In this document: piece by piece, positions 19,633 to 29,069 of the stretch
Numbering within the stretch: position 1 is the stretch's first letter
How the letters are laid out: each line of letters opens with the position of its first letter
DNA from: Gammaproteobacteria bacterium
Lineage (GTDB): Bacteria; Pseudomonadota; Gammaproteobacteria; Eutrophobiales; Eutrophobiaceae
Length of the DNA stretch: 52,667 nt
Direction: 5' to 3'
Assembly: GCA_030835405.1 (NCBI GenBank)
Contig: JAURPG010000110.1
Coordinates: forward strand, 1-52,667
Notes under the pieces: model-generated
What the model saw: only the letters and a program-made list of their open reading frames with translations
The model's database searches: none
What the model was told of the DNA's origin: nothing
Made by a program: the position numbers and the translations under genes

Positions 19633-20802
19633 CTAATAGACCTCCCGTAGCCTGTACGCCCTAACCGTCAAAGCGAAATCCTGCAGTGCCTGTATACCGG
19701 TCTGTTCGGCACTGCTGCACCATTCGCATAATGAATCCATCAAACTTTCCTGGCTGGCATGTTTATTTTGCCAAATTGACTGCAACCTCAAACCGAATTC
19801 ATAAACTGTTTTCAACTTGTCATTTTCTTCTAGAATGGTGTTCAACCTGGCCCGGGCCGCCTCATCCAGTAAATTGCTATGCCTGATCAGCAGTTTTTTA
19901 TGTGTGCGCGTCAATGTTAGCCGGGCATTTCTATAGCTTGCCTTTTCTTCCCGGTAAACCTTTTTAACCACGGACGTTGCATACTGTGACATCAGGTAAA
20001 AACGGGTGGAGATTACTGCCTTAATGGTATCCAGATCAATGACGGTATTTTGGTAATCTATTATTGGTATTGGCGCCAATTTTTTTACCTTGGCAATGCC
20101 GAAAGTCTTCAACATCCTGATATACCACCAGCCCACATCCACTTCAAACCATTTGCTCGAGAATCTGGCTGAGCTTGCAAAAGCATGATGGTTGTTATGC
20201 AGCTCCTCTCCACCGATAAAAATACCCAATGGAATGATGTTGGTTGAAGCGTCTTCTGGCTCAAAGTTTCGGTAGCCCCACCAATGGCCTACACCGTTTA
20301 TCACCCCTGCGGCAAAAACCGGAATCCATATCATTTGTACCGCCCAGATTGTCAGTCCAATTGGCCCAAAGAGCATGCAGTTAATAAATAACAACAGGGT
20401 CAGACCAAGGTACGAATGCCTGGTATAAAGATTGTTTTCCAGCCAATCGTCAGGGGAGTCATGGCCATACTTGCCTAAGGTTTCCTGGTTGGCTGCCTCA
20501 TATTGATATAATTCTGCCCCCTTGCACAAAACCGCCTTAATGCCAAATTGCTGTGGACTATGCGGGTCTTGTTCTGATTCCACTTTTGCATGGTGTTTCC
20601 TGTGCACTGCAACCCACTCTTTAGTAATAATTCCAGTTGTCAGCCATAGCCATAATCTGAAGAAATGGCTGACAACTGGATTTAATTCAACAGCACGATG
20701 CGCCTGGGAGCGATGTAGATAGATTGTTACCGAAGCGATGGTAATGTGTGTGAGAAGCAGTGTAATTCCCAAATAGGTCCAGGCCGACAAATCAGTAAAC
20801 AT
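19633..20802 (-). CDS. Membrane fatty-acid (acyl-CoA delta-9 type) desaturase
   Basis: 389 residues. The histidine boxes of the stearoyl-CoA desaturase class are all present: HRSQAH at 30-35, HRKHH at 67-71, a single His in VGHWWGY near 173, and HNNHH at 202-206. Hydrophobic spans surround them (about 8-28, 47-62, 132-150 and 152-172). It is expected to insert a cis double bond into acyl chains, using oxygen, di-iron and an electron donor, to adjust membrane fluidity. About 150 residues after the last box are charged and helical, longer than in minimal desaturases. It stands alone, convergent with rpmG and divergent from the ABC exporter genes. Confidence 0.92.
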   Translation of the reverse strand: MFTDLSAWTYLGITLLLTHITIASVTIYLHRSQAHRAVELNPVVSHFFRLWLWLTTGIITKEWVAVHRKHHAKVESEQDPHSPQQFGIKAVLCKGAELYQYEAANQETLGKYGHDSPDDWLENNLYTRHSYLGLTLLLFINCMLFGPIGLTIWAVQMIWIPVFAAGVINGVGHWWGYRNFEPEDASTNIIPLGIFIGGEELHNNHHAFASSARFSSKWFEVDVGWWYIRMLKTFGIAKVKKLAPIPIIDYQNTVIDLDTIKAVISTRFYLMSQYATSVVKKVYREEKASYRNARLTLTRTHKKLLIRHSNLLDEAARARLNTILEENDKLKTVYEFGLRLQSIWQNKHASQESLMDSLCEWCSSAEQTGIQALQDFALTVRAYRLREVY

Positions 20803-20976
20803 TTTTTAACTCCACACAGTCAGGTTTTATATACTACCGTTATCATAACCTTTCGCATAATTCTCATACAATCGCCATGTAAAATAAATTATTAGTTACC
20901 CGGACACACACTTATCATGGTACCTCAAGCGTGTATCAGCTTGAAACTAACGAAAGATCCTGAATAATAGACTTCA

Positions 20977-21723
20977 ATGTCAGACCCAATCATGATGCAA
21001 GCACAAGAAGTTTGTCGTTACTATGGCAAACAAACCGTACTCAAAAATATCTCCTTCACGGCATACAAAGGTGAGGTAATGGGTTTTTTAGGCCCGAACG
21101 GGGCCGGCAAAAGCACATTAATGCAAATCATCTCAGGCACACTTGCCGCCTCAAGCGGGATTGTCTCAATAGCTGAACACAATATTCAGACCGACCCTGT
21201 CCAGGCCAGGAGCTATCTTGGTTATTTGCCCGACAGACCGCCTTTATATACGGATTGTGAAGTTGATACCTACCTTGAGTATTGCGCAAAGATTCATGGT
21301 GTCCCGGCAATCTACCAGACAGATGCAATTGAAACAGCAAAGCAAAAATGTGGCCTGCAGGAGGTTGGGGGGCGTGTTATCCATGGCCTGTCCAAAGGCT
21401 ATCAACAAAGAATCGGGCTCGCACAGGCGATCATACATTCACCAGAGATCATTATACTGGATGAGCCAAGCTCAGGGCTGGACCCCAACCAAATGATAGA
21501 AATGCGTGAATTGATAACGGAGTTAAAGCCAGACCACAGCGTTATCTTCTCAACCCATCTGCTCTCTGAGGCCTACCATCTATGCGATCGGATAGTGATG
21601 ATTTTTAATGGGGAAATCGCCCTGGACAGGCCTATCAACACTTTCGCCAATGAAGCAGACCTTGAAGACACTTATGTCTCAAGCGCCGGAAAGTTACAAC
21701 CGGCTACGGTCGCCACATCATGA
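20977..21723 (+). CDS. ABC exporter ATP-binding protein (GldA/NosF-like)
   Basis: 248 residues with Walker A GPNGAGKST near 39-47, Q-loop YLPDRPPLY, signature variant LSKGYQQR near 138-145, Walker B IIILDEPSSGLDP and switch FSTHLL. It energises an ABC-2 type exporter and is nearest to the GldA / CcmA class. Its TGA overlaps the ATG of the permease (ATGA), giving a three-gene unit with permease and auxiliary protein. The substrate is unknown. GldA in Bacteroidetes is linked to gliding, but gammaproteobacterial homologues are uncharacterised, so no gliding role is claimed. Confidence 0.92.
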   Translation: MSDPIMMQAQEVCRYYGKQTVLKNISFTAYKGEVMGFLGPNGAGKSTLMQIISGTLAASSGIVSIAEHNIQTDPVQARSYLGYLPDRPPLYTDCEVDTYLEYCAKIHGVPAIYQTDAIETAKQKCGLQEVGGRVIHGLSKGYQQRIGLAQAIIHSPEIIILDEPSSGLDPNQMIEMRELITELKPDHSVIFSTHLLSEAYHLCDRIVMIFNGEIALDRPINTFANEADLEDTYVSSAGKLQPATVATS

Positions 21724-22466
21724 TACTTGATATTGCCAAATTTGAAATTTCCAGGGTCTTTAGATCCCCCGGCAACTGGTTAATAGTGGCTATATTTCAA
21801 TTCCTGTTGGCATTAATTTTTTATAATCTACTCTCGAAATACCTGTCTGAACCGGCTTTATTTGAGGGTCGAGGCATCACTGATGCGGTTATTGCCGGTT
21901 ACTACCGAAGTACCGGCCTGTTTTTTTTATTGATGGTGCCATTACTCACCATGAGGATGATCGCTGAGGATATAAAAACCGGAGCATTCAAACTGCTATT
22001 ATCCGCACCGCTCAACAGCTTTCAAATCTTGATGGGCAAGTACTTTGCCGCACTGGGGTTTTTGGTTTTTCTGCTATCAATCGTTTCCCTGGTTCCGTTC
22101 AGCTTTGCTATTGGCACAGGACTGGATTATGGCCATATTATGGCATGCATTGTTGGGAATATAGTGCTACTGATCTGCCTGGTGGCAATCGGTTTATTTT
22201 TTTCATCGATATTTACCCAGCAATACCTCGCAGTCATTACATCATTTATGATTATCATGCTTCTATGGACGGCGCATTCAGCGGCAGGATCTGAATCAAC
22301 AAGCATAGACCGTATATTTTATTCGCTATCAATGTCCAACCACTTTACCCGTTTTACAGAAGGAATCCTGTCATCAATATCTATTATATATTTCTTATTG
22401 GCGACTTTTTTCTTTCTGGCCATGGGCGTATGGAAGATCCATTCTATGCGTAGTATTGACTGGTAA
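21720..22466 (+). CDS. ABC-2 type membrane permease (GldF-like)
   Basis: 248 residues with six hydrophobic spans, near 17-37, 62-80, 108-130, 138-160, 165-190 and 222-242. A motif KTGAFKLLLSAPLNSFQILMGK sits in the cytoplasmic loop after span 2; this pattern is typical of ABC-2 permeases of the GldF class. It forms the transmembrane channel for the preceding ATPase, with which it overlaps by four bases. The auxiliary protein follows after five bases. Substrate unknown. Confidence 0.9.
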   Translation: MILDIAKFEISRVFRSPGNWLIVAIFQFLLALIFYNLLSKYLSEPALFEGRGITDAVIAGYYRSTGLFFLLMVPLLTMRMIAEDIKTGAFKLLLSAPLNSFQILMGKYFAALGFLVFLLSIVSLVPFSFAIGTGLDYGHIMACIVGNIVLLICLVAIGLFFSSIFTQQYLAVITSFMIIMLLWTAHSAAGSESTSIDRIFYSLSMSNHFTRFTEGILSSISIIYFLLATFFFLAMGVWKIHSMRSIDW

Positions 22467-22471
22467 TCGAT

Positions 22472-23851
22472 ATGTACGGCGCAGCAAAAACCCGACAAGA
22501 AAAAATCAGGTTGAGCTGGGCGCTGTTACTGGCAATTGTTTCTGTAATATCAGCGCTGTTTTGGCTTTCATCAAAATATGTCTTCATCTATGACATGACT
22601 CACAACAATATGCGTTCTCTGTCTGCTGCCAGCATCAACCTGCTAAATCAAGTTGACGGCCCCTTATCTATAACCGCTTATGCACGAGAGGATAATCAAT
22701 TACGAGACGCCATCAGGCAGTTCATCGGCGGGTATCAGGAAATTAAGCCGGATCTACAGCTTGATTTTGTTAACACCGACACCGCTCCAGATGAAGTTAG
22801 AGCACTGGGCATCCGGGTCAATGGCGAATTGGTGCTCGAGTACCAAAACAGAACGGAACATGTCCGTTATGCAGACGAAAAAACACTGATTAATGCAATC
22901 GCCCGGGTATCACAGGACAGCCAGAACTGGATTGCTTATATTACCGGTCATGGCGAAAGAGATATGCTGGGCAGGGCAAACCACGACCTGGGGTCATTTG
23001 GCGCCAGGCTAAAGGACAGGGGTTATAATATTCAGCCCATCAACCTATCTGAGGTGCCAGATATACCCATCAATACCACTGTGTTGGTGATAAGTGGCCC
23101 ACGAATACCACTGCTAGAACAGGAAACCAGCTCTCTGTTGGCATACCTTCAAAGAGGCGGCAATCTACTGTGGCTTGTTGATCCAGGAGACATGAATTTT
23201 ATCACGGCTGAACTACCGGAATTGCTTGAGATTGATATTGCGGAGGGTACTGTAATTGATACTGCCAGTGAACTGCTTGGAACAGATGATCCAACCATCG
23301 CTGTCATAACCGACAGCCTGTATACACCACACCCATTATTGGCGAACTTCAGCTATACCACCATTTACCCTCATGCTGCTGCCCTCTTGCCCGGTGACAG
23401 TGCTGTATGGACATCCAGCCCACTACTCATGACGGGGAACCAGACCTGGGTTGAGAGTTCCGGGCTTGAAAATGAAGTCAGCTTTGATCCATCATCAGAT
23501 CTGCAGGGACCGTTAACCTTGGGCATGGCGTTAAGTCGAGATTCCATTAGTAATAACTTATCAGGCGCTTCTGAAAAACGACAACGGGTTGTTGTGATTG
23601 GCGATGGTGATTTTCTCTCCAATACCTATCTGGAAAATTCAGGCAACCTTGAATTGGGCATGAGAATCATTTCCTGGTTAAGTCACCGCGACAACCTTAT
23701 TGAGGTCCCGATACGTACTGTTTCTGATTCAAGCTTGACAGTCCCCCGCTATTACATTGGGGCTGCGGGTATATTTTTTCTTATTGTTATGCCGCTGCTC
23801 AGCATATCCATTGCAGCCAGCCTTTGGCGTCACAGACGCCGGGCCCGGTAA
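22472..23851 (+). CDS. ABC exporter auxiliary protein (GldG family)
   Basis: 459 residues anchored at both ends: a span near 14-34 and one near 431-452, with a large periplasmic part between. The periplasmic part includes the GldG features YITGHGERDMLG, LVISGPRIPLLEQE, LLWLVDPGD and RVVVIGDGDFLSN. The family (ABC-transporter auxiliary, DUF-type) accompanies GldA/GldF pairs. Related operons usually end with a DUF4340 protein; here mutM follows directly instead, so that partner is missing. Role unknown beyond being part of this exporter. Confidence 0.88.
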   Translation: MYGAAKTRQEKIRLSWALLLAIVSVISALFWLSSKYVFIYDMTHNNMRSLSAASINLLNQVDGPLSITAYAREDNQLRDAIRQFIGGYQEIKPDLQLDFVNTDTAPDEVRALGIRVNGELVLEYQNRTEHVRYADEKTLINAIARVSQDSQNWIAYITGHGERDMLGRANHDLGSFGARLKDRGYNIQPINLSEVPDIPINTTVLVISGPRIPLLEQETSSLLAYLQRGGNLLWLVDPGDMNFITAELPELLEIDIAEGTVIDTASELLGTDDPTIAVITDSLYTPHPLLANFSYTTIYPHAAALLPGDSAVWTSSPLLMTGNQTWVESSGLENEVSFDPSSDLQGPLTLGMALSRDSISNNLSGASEKRQRVVVIGDGDFLSNTYLENSGNLELGMRIISWLSHRDNLIEVPIRTVSDSSLTVPRYYIGAAGIFFLIVMPLLSISIAASLWRHRRRAR

Positions 23852-23868
23852 CATATTACTTTCCAGCT

Positions 23869-24684
23869 ATGCCTGAACTGCCTGAAGTAGAAACAACCCG
23901 CAGGGGAATTGCCCCTCACCTGCAAGGCAACAAAATTGTTGCTGCTATTTTTCGTGAACGGAGGTTAAGGTGGCCAATCCAGAATAATCTCTCTGAGATT
24001 TTAGCCAAGCAAAAAATTCACAGCGTCACAAGACGGGGCAAATATATTATACTCAAGACAGATAACGGCAGCTTGCTTATACACCTGGGCATGTCAGGGA
24101 GCCTTCGATTATTATCTACACCGGGCTCACCGGAAAAGCATGATCATTATGATCTTATCCTTAATACCGGCAAGCTGTTGCGATACAGAGACCCCCGTCG
24201 ATTTGGCTCATTACATTGGACCAGTTCTGACCCACTATCCCACCGTCTATTAAAAAACCTTGGGCCGGAGCCATTATCAGAACAGTTTACCGGTGAATAT
24301 TTGTTTACAAAGAGCCGGAATAAAAAACTAAAAATAAAATCCTTTATCATGGACAGTCATGTGGTACCTGGCGTGGGAAACATATATGCAAATGAAGCTT
24401 TGTTTTTAAGCCAGATCCGCCCCGGGCTTGCCTCGGGAAACGTATCTGCAAAACGCTATGAACGACTGGCTGACAGCATCAAAGAAGTGTTGTCTGTTGC
24501 CATCCTTAAAGGTGGTACGACATTAAGAGACTTTGTCGACAGTGGTGGACAACCGGGTTATTTTAAACAAAGCCTGTTTGTATATGACAGGGCGGGAAAG
24601 ATCTGCAAAACATGTGGCGTCATGATCAAAGCCAGGATGCAAAATCAGCGGGCGACATATTATTGCCCGAATTGTCAGCACTGA
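23869..24684 (+). CDS. mutM: Formamidopyrimidine-DNA glycosylase
   Basis: 271 residues from the ATG at 23869, giving the essential N-terminal Pro-Glu of MPELPEVETTRRG. The frame opens earlier within the previous gene, but the catalytic proline must be residue 2. Also seen are the lysine loop RRGKYIIL, HLGMSGSLR, the VPGVGNIYANEALF helix-turn-helix and a four-Cys zinc finger at the C-terminus (CKTCG and CPNC). It excises oxidised purines such as 8-oxoguanine. It starts 17 bases after the exporter gene. Confidence 0.97.
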   Translation: MPELPEVETTRRGIAPHLQGNKIVAAIFRERRLRWPIQNNLSEILAKQKIHSVTRRGKYIILKTDNGSLLIHLGMSGSLRLLSTPGSPEKHDHYDLILNTGKLLRYRDPRRFGSLHWTSSDPLSHRLLKNLGPEPLSEQFTGEYLFTKSRNKKLKIKSFIMDSHVVPGVGNIYANEALFLSQIRPGLASGNVSAKRYERLADSIKEVLSVAILKGGTTLRDFVDSGGQPGYFKQSLFVYDRAGKICKTCGVMIKARMQNQRATYYCPNCQH

Positions 24685-24698
24685 AACCAGTTATAAAC

Positions 24699-26396
24699 TT
24701 ACCTGGTCTCTGCCTTGCCTTCACCGCGTTTGTCAGATGCCGCATATATGTAATTGGTGCGCTTGTCCCACATGATTGCATGCATATTTCCATATAATCG
24801 TCTCGACTCGCGTAACTGGTGGCCCCTGGATATCAATGCCTGTTGTTCGTCTGTTGTAAATGCATTGCGTTCAAAATAGACCGTGTCTGGTTTATACTGA
24901 TGATGAAACCTGGGCAAATCCACCCATGATTCCGGAAGCTTTCCCGAAGAAAAATCCAATACGCCAAGCAATACCATGGTGATAATCCTGCTGCCTCCCG
25001 GGGTACCAAGGATCCCCACACGCTCCTCGCTTTCAACAAACGTAGGTGTCATGCTCGATAAAGGCCGCTTGCGGGGTTCTATGGCATTTGCTTCATACCC
25101 AATCAAGCCATAAGAATTCGGATTCTCCGGTTTGATTGCAAAATCATCCATTTCATTATTGACCAGCACGCCAGTTCCGGGGATAACAAACTTTGATCCA
25201 AAGCCTCGGTTAATACTTAATGTCCCCGCCACACGATTGCCCTCTTTATCCAGGACTGAAAAGTGGGTGGTGGAATTCCCTTTATTCCTGATTTCAGGCA
25301 ACTCACCGAGTTTATCACTGGGGGTAGCATTTAATGGGTCAATCGTCAGTGCCAGGCCCTCAATATAGTCATCATCCAATAAGCGTTGCTCAGGTATTTC
25401 AACAAAATCTGGGTCGCCGAGAAACACGGCCCGGTCACGATAAGCCCTTCTGGCCGCCTCTATGACATAATGTGCTCTGGAGACATAATCCATATTTTCA
25501 AGGTCAAAATGTTCAAGGATTTTCAGGATCTGTCCCATTACTATTCCACCAGATGAAGGTGGTGACGCGGAGACAATCTTGATGTCTTTGTAGTTTGTTT
25601 CAAATGGGCGGCGTTCTAACACAACATAGTTTTGCAGGTCCTCTGCCGTCCAGATTCCACCATTTGCGGTCATACCCTGGACTATTTTGCTTGCCATCTC
25701 ACCTTGATAGAACCCGGCAAAACCCTGGTTTGCAATAGACTTCAGGGTTGCTGCCAGGTCTGCCTGGATCAGCTGATAACCTGCATCAGGAACGTTGCCT
25801 TCAGGTAGGAATATTTTTGATGACGACGGGTAGCTTTGAAAATCTTCCCTTGCCCGCTCAATTGACTGGCTTAATCCGGAAGAGATGGGGAAGCCTTGTT
25901 GCGCATATTTTATTGCCGGCGCCATTGAAATTGATAATGGCAATCTCCCATAATTCATTGCCAGATAAACCAGACCTGCAGGGATGCCAGGGATCCCGCC
26001 GGCCAGCGGCCCATCCAGAGAGGCACGTTCACGAACATTATCATTTTCGTCCAGGTACATCCGCCTATGAGCAAACCCAGGCGCCATCTCTCTCCCATCT
26101 ATCATGACCTTTTTTTGGTCAGACTCGCGATGCAACAACCAGAATCCGCCCCCACCCAGGCCGGAACCTGTGGGCTCAACTACCGCAAGCGCTGCCGTGA
26201 TCGCAACCGCGGCATCAAATGCATTACCGCCTTGTTCAAGCACCTCCAGCCCGGCCTGTGTTGCCAATGGATGTGCACTGGCTACAGCATTTGCAGAGGG
26301 GCTTTGTGCATAAACGGGAGAAATTGCCAGCCACAAGCACAGATAGAACGAAATTCTGATGTGCTGGAATGAAAAAATATTTATATTTCCTCTCAT
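24699..26396 (-). CDS. ggt: Gamma-glutamyltransferase
   Basis: 565 residues from the ATG at 26396. This start gives a short signal peptide (ISFYLCLWLAISPVYAQ); an earlier in-frame start would extend it far into the ferredoxin gene. Family motifs: ASAHPLATQAGLEVLEQGGNA at the front, DGREMAP with the substrate Arg, the autocleavage site GNSTTHFSV with the nucleophilic Thr, NNEMDDF and RPLSSMTP. It is made as a proenzyme, self-cleaves in the periplasm and transfers or hydrolyses the gamma-glutamyl group of glutathione. Its ATG overlaps the ferredoxin TGA (ATGA). The coaD-ferredoxin-ggt order matches that in Pseudomonas. Confidence 0.94.
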   Translation of the reverse strand: MRGNINIFSFQHIRISFYLCLWLAISPVYAQSPSANAVASAHPLATQAGLEVLEQGGNAFDAAVAITAALAVVEPTGSGLGGGGFWLLHRESDQKKVMIDGREMAPGFAHRRMYLDENDNVRERASLDGPLAGGIPGIPAGLVYLAMNYGRLPLSISMAPAIKYAQQGFPISSGLSQSIERAREDFQSYPSSSKIFLPEGNVPDAGYQLIQADLAATLKSIANQGFAGFYQGEMASKIVQGMTANGGIWTAEDLQNYVVLERRPFETNYKDIKIVSASPPSSGGIVMGQILKILEHFDLENMDYVSRAHYVIEAARRAYRDRAVFLGDPDFVEIPEQRLLDDDYIEGLALTIDPLNATPSDKLGELPEIRNKGNSTTHFSVLDKEGNRVAGTLSINRGFGSKFVIPGTGVLVNNEMDDFAIKPENPNSYGLIGYEANAIEPRKRPLSSMTPTFVESEERVGILGTPGGSRIITMVLLGVLDFSSGKLPESWVDLPRFHHQYKPDTVYFERNAFTTDEQQALISRGHQLRESRRLYGNMHAIMWDKRTNYIYAASDKRGEGKAETR

Positions 26397-26650
26397 ATCG
26401 GGCCTGGTTCGTTTAGCTTCAAATATTTCTGATACAGTTCTTGTTTGGATTCTACCCTGTCTGGATCTTTGGGTATGCAATCCACCGGACACAGGACGAC
26501 GCATTGGGGTTCACCATGATGCCCTATGCACTCGGTACACAGATCCGGATTTATTTGATAATACTCCTCACCAAAAAAAATAGCATGATTTGGGCATGCC
26601 GGCTCACAAACATCACAATTGATACATTCATGAGTGATTTTTAATGCCAC
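26393..26650 (-). CDS. 2[4Fe-4S] ferredoxin, YfhL type
   Basis: 85 residues. Two four-iron clusters are shown by Cys9, 12, 15 and 19 (C-x2-C-x2-C-x3-C-P) and Cys38, 41, 50 and 54 (C-x2-C-x8-C-x3-C), with an extra Cys58. The enlarged loop between the second and third ligands of cluster 2 and the C-terminal helix are those of the YfhL/Allochromatium ferredoxins. It is a low-potential electron carrier in the cytosol; partners are not known. It is 23 bases after coaD and coupled to ggt. Confidence 0.94.
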   Translation of the reverse strand: MALKITHECINCDVCEPACPNHAIFFGEEYYQINPDLCTECIGHHGEPQCVVLCPVDCIPKDPDRVESKQELYQKYLKLNEPGPI

Positions 26651-26673
26651 GGACTACCTTTTAGCCTGCCTGT

Positions 26674-27156
26674 CTATACTGTTAACCGCTCTTTTAAAGC
26701 TTTGACAACGTCTTTATGCACAAAGCGACTAACATCACCTCCCAACGACGCGACTTCCCTGACCAGGCTGGAAGAAATATAACCGAACTGCTCCGCCGGG
26801 GTTAAAAATACGGTTTCTGTTTTATCATTAAGCTGGCGATTCATGCTTGCCATCTGAAACTCATATTCAAAGTCAGAGACAGCCCTTAAACCACGGATAA
26901 TAACGCTGGCATCCCGGGATCTTGCGTATGCTGTCACCAGCCCCTCAAAACTACACACCTCCACATTATCAATATCCTTTAATGCTATATTGGCCATTTT
27001 CACTCGTTCTTCAAGTGAAAAAGCTGTTTGTTTTGGCGTGCTGGCAGCAATGGCAACAATAACATTGTCAAACAGGCGCGTCGCACGCATGACGATGTCA
27101 GTGTGTCCATTCGTTACAGGGTCAAATGTTCCGGGATATATTGCTGTTACTTTCAT
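26674..27156 (-). CDS. coaD: Phosphopantetheine adenylyltransferase
   Basis: 160 residues from the ATG at 27156, the standard length. The frame can also open at a GTG three codons earlier (27165), overlapping the rsmD stop. Seen are the nucleotidyltransferase motif YPGTFDPVTNGH, TPKQTAFSLEERV, RGLRAVSDFEYE and the SSSLVREVASLGGDV signature. It makes dephospho-CoA from 4'-phosphopantetheine and ATP. Position between rsmD and the YfhL ferredoxin is conserved. Confidence 0.97.
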   Translation of the reverse strand: MKVTAIYPGTFDPVTNGHTDIVMRATRLFDNVIVAIAASTPKQTAFSLEERVKMANIALKDIDNVEVCSFEGLVTAYARSRDASVIIRGLRAVSDFEYEFQMASMNRQLNDKTETVFLTPAEQFGYISSSLVREVASLGGDVSRFVHKDVVKALKERLTV

Positions 27157-27161
27157 TCCAT

Positions 27162-27707
27162 TCACTTAAAGCTTAATAACTGAAACATCACTTTACCGAC
27201 GTTTCCCGATTTAATCATCTCCAGATGTTCATTTTCGATATCAATCTCTTTGTCTGACTCAACATATATTAGTGCCATATCTTTCAGACAACCGCCTGCA
27301 ACCAGCTTCTCGAGACTACGATGAAGCAAACGGTCTTGATACGGCGGATCGATAAAAACAATATCAAAGGTTTTTCTACACCCTCCCAGCCAGTTTATGG
27401 AATCGCTGCAGAAAATCTCTAGCCCGACTGCCCCAAGTTTATCAGCCTGCAGCTTAAGATTATTCACCGCCTGTTTGTTACGCTCCACCATAACCACGGA
27501 TGCCGCCCCCCTGGACATGGCCTCAAAGCCAAGTGCTCCTGTACCTGCAAACAGGTCCAGACAATCAGCACCTTCGATATAAGGCGATAACCAGTTAAAC
27601 AAGGTTTCCCGGGCCCGATCCGGCGTGGGCCTGAGGCCACTTATACTCATTACGTCAAGCTTTCTGCTCCGCCATTTGCCGGCAATTAATCTTACTTTAC
27701 CTTGCAC
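27162..27707 (-). CDS. rsmD: 16S rRNA (guanine-966-N2)-methyltransferase
   Basis: 181 residues. It begins with the family RLIAGKWRSRKL and RPTPDRARETLFNWL motifs, then the SAM-binding LDLFAGTGALGFEA and the N6/N2 amino-methylation motif FIDPPYQ. It methylates G966 of 16S rRNA in the 30S subunit. It lies 18 bases after the second M16 peptidase and one to four bases before coaD, inside a six-gene minus-strand run. Confidence 0.96.
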   Translation of the reverse strand: MQGKVRLIAGKWRSRKLDVMSISGLRPTPDRARETLFNWLSPYIEGADCLDLFAGTGALGFEAMSRGAASVVMVERNKQAVNNLKLQADKLGAVGLEIFCSDSINWLGGCRKTFDIVFIDPPYQDRLLHRSLEKLVAGGCLKDMALIYVESDKEIDIENEHLEMIKSGNVGKVMFQLLSFK

Positions 27708-27725
27708 GCTTGAAGGTCATCAGGC

Positions 27726-29069
27726 TTAATCCTCTTCTGCAACCGGACCTACGAGAACAGTTACAAAGCTGTCTACATCAAGACGCCGTTGAAATGCGTC
27801 TTTTATATCTTCAATGGTTACCGCCTCAACTTTTTCATTAAATGTTTCTAGATAGTCCAACGGCAAATTATAAAACCCTATTACAGACAAATATCCAGAG
27901 ATATTGCTGTTACTGTCTATGCGTAATGGGAAACCCCCTGTTATATTTTTTTTCGATGAGGTTAGCTCAGCATCGGTAGGGCCATTTTCAACAAACTCAC
28001 GAATGGTTTCGGTCAACACTTCCAGTGCCTCTTGTGTCTGGTCTTCTCGGGTGGAAATAGACGCCTGAAAACTGCCCAGGCCACGGCGAGGAGCAAAATA
28101 GCTACTGGCACCATAGGACAATCCACGCTTTTCCCTTACCTCTTCAAACAACCTGGACACCAGGCCGCCGCCGCCCAGAATATGGTTTCCTACATACAAT
28201 GGAAAATAATCAGGATCACCATACTTCATGCCTGGCTGACCTACCCGGATGTGCACCTGGGATGACGGATGGGACACCTTTATCAGTTTTCCTTTAGAAT
28301 CCTGCTCAACCTCGGGAAAATACAACGGCGCATTCCCCGATACCAGATCTGCGGATACTGACTCAGCGATTGATTTTGCCTGATCCATGGAGATGTCACC
28401 AACCAGAGTAATCATGGCATTACTGGCGACATAATAATCTGCATGGAACCTCACCAGGTCGTTACGGGTAATATTCGCCAAACTTTCCGGAGTCCCCTCA
28501 TTTGGGTAAGCATAAGGATGACTACCAAAAATCTCCGCCTCAAACCGCTCGGCCGCGATTGCTTGCGGAGACTGATATTTTCTCTGAATCGCCACCAGAA
28601 TTCGGTTACGCTCGCGCTCAATTACCTCATCAGGAAAGTCCGGACGGGTTAAGACTGTCTTCAGCATATCCAGCGCAGGGTTCATAAGGTGTTCATCAGA
28701 CAGGGTCCGCAGCGAAACAGACGCCGTATCATATGCCCCCCTCGCACTGTATTCTGCTCCCAGGCGCTCAAATTCAAAGCTGATGTCATCGGCATCCATG
28801 CCTCCTGCCGCCTCATTTAACAGACTGCTGGCAAGTTGCGCCAAGCCTAATTTACCTTCGGGGTCTCTTACACTTCCTGCATCAAAGACCACCTGCAAAT
28901 CCAACATCGGCAGTTCATGGGATTCAACAAAATATACCCTGACACCTTTTGATGTTTCCCAATGCCTGATGTCCGGACCGGCGTTCACGGACAATGAGCA
29001 AGTCAGTAAGCCAAGGCCAACCAAGGTCGTCCTTAGCAAATAGTGGGTGTTTTGAAAAAGATTACTCAT
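27726..29069 (-). CDS. M16-family peptidase subunit, non-catalytic, exported
   Basis: 447 residues with a signal peptide (about 1-30). The fold is M16B, but the zinc motif HxxEH is replaced: the matching segment GLAQLASSLLNEA has Gln78, Ser81 and Ser82. It keeps the substrate-side motif REKRGLSYGASSYF of the C-terminal half. Such inactive chains pair with a catalytic one to form the closed peptidase chamber. Its ATG overlaps the stop of the catalytic partner by one base (TAATG), matching equal production of both. Homologous pairs flank ftsY in Pseudomonas. Confidence 0.92.
   Translation of the reverse strand: MSNLFQNTHYLLRTTLVGLGLLTCSLSVNAGPDIRHWETSKGVRVYFVESHELPMLDLQVVFDAGSVRDPEGKLGLAQLASSLLNEAAGGMDADDISFEFERLGAEYSARGAYDTASVSLRTLSDEHLMNPALDMLKTVLTRPDFPDEVIERERNRILVAIQRKYQSPQAIAAERFEAEIFGSHPYAYPNEGTPESLANITRNDLVRFHADYYVASNAMITLVGDISMDQAKSIAESVSADLVSGNAPLYFPEVEQDSKGKLIKVSHPSSQVHIRVGQPGMKYGDPDYFPLYVGNHILGGGGLVSRLFEEVREKRGLSYGASSYFAPRRGLGSFQASISTREDQTQEALEVLTETIREFVENGPTDAELTSSKKNITGGFPLRIDSNSNISGYLSVIGFYNLPLDYLETFNEKVEAVTIEDIKDAFQRRLDVDSFVTVLVGPVAEED

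Noticed and set aside
26397-26504. Longer start for gamma-glutamyltransferase
   Set aside because: It would overlap the ferredoxin gene by over 100 bases and hide the signal peptide; the ATGA junction is more natural.
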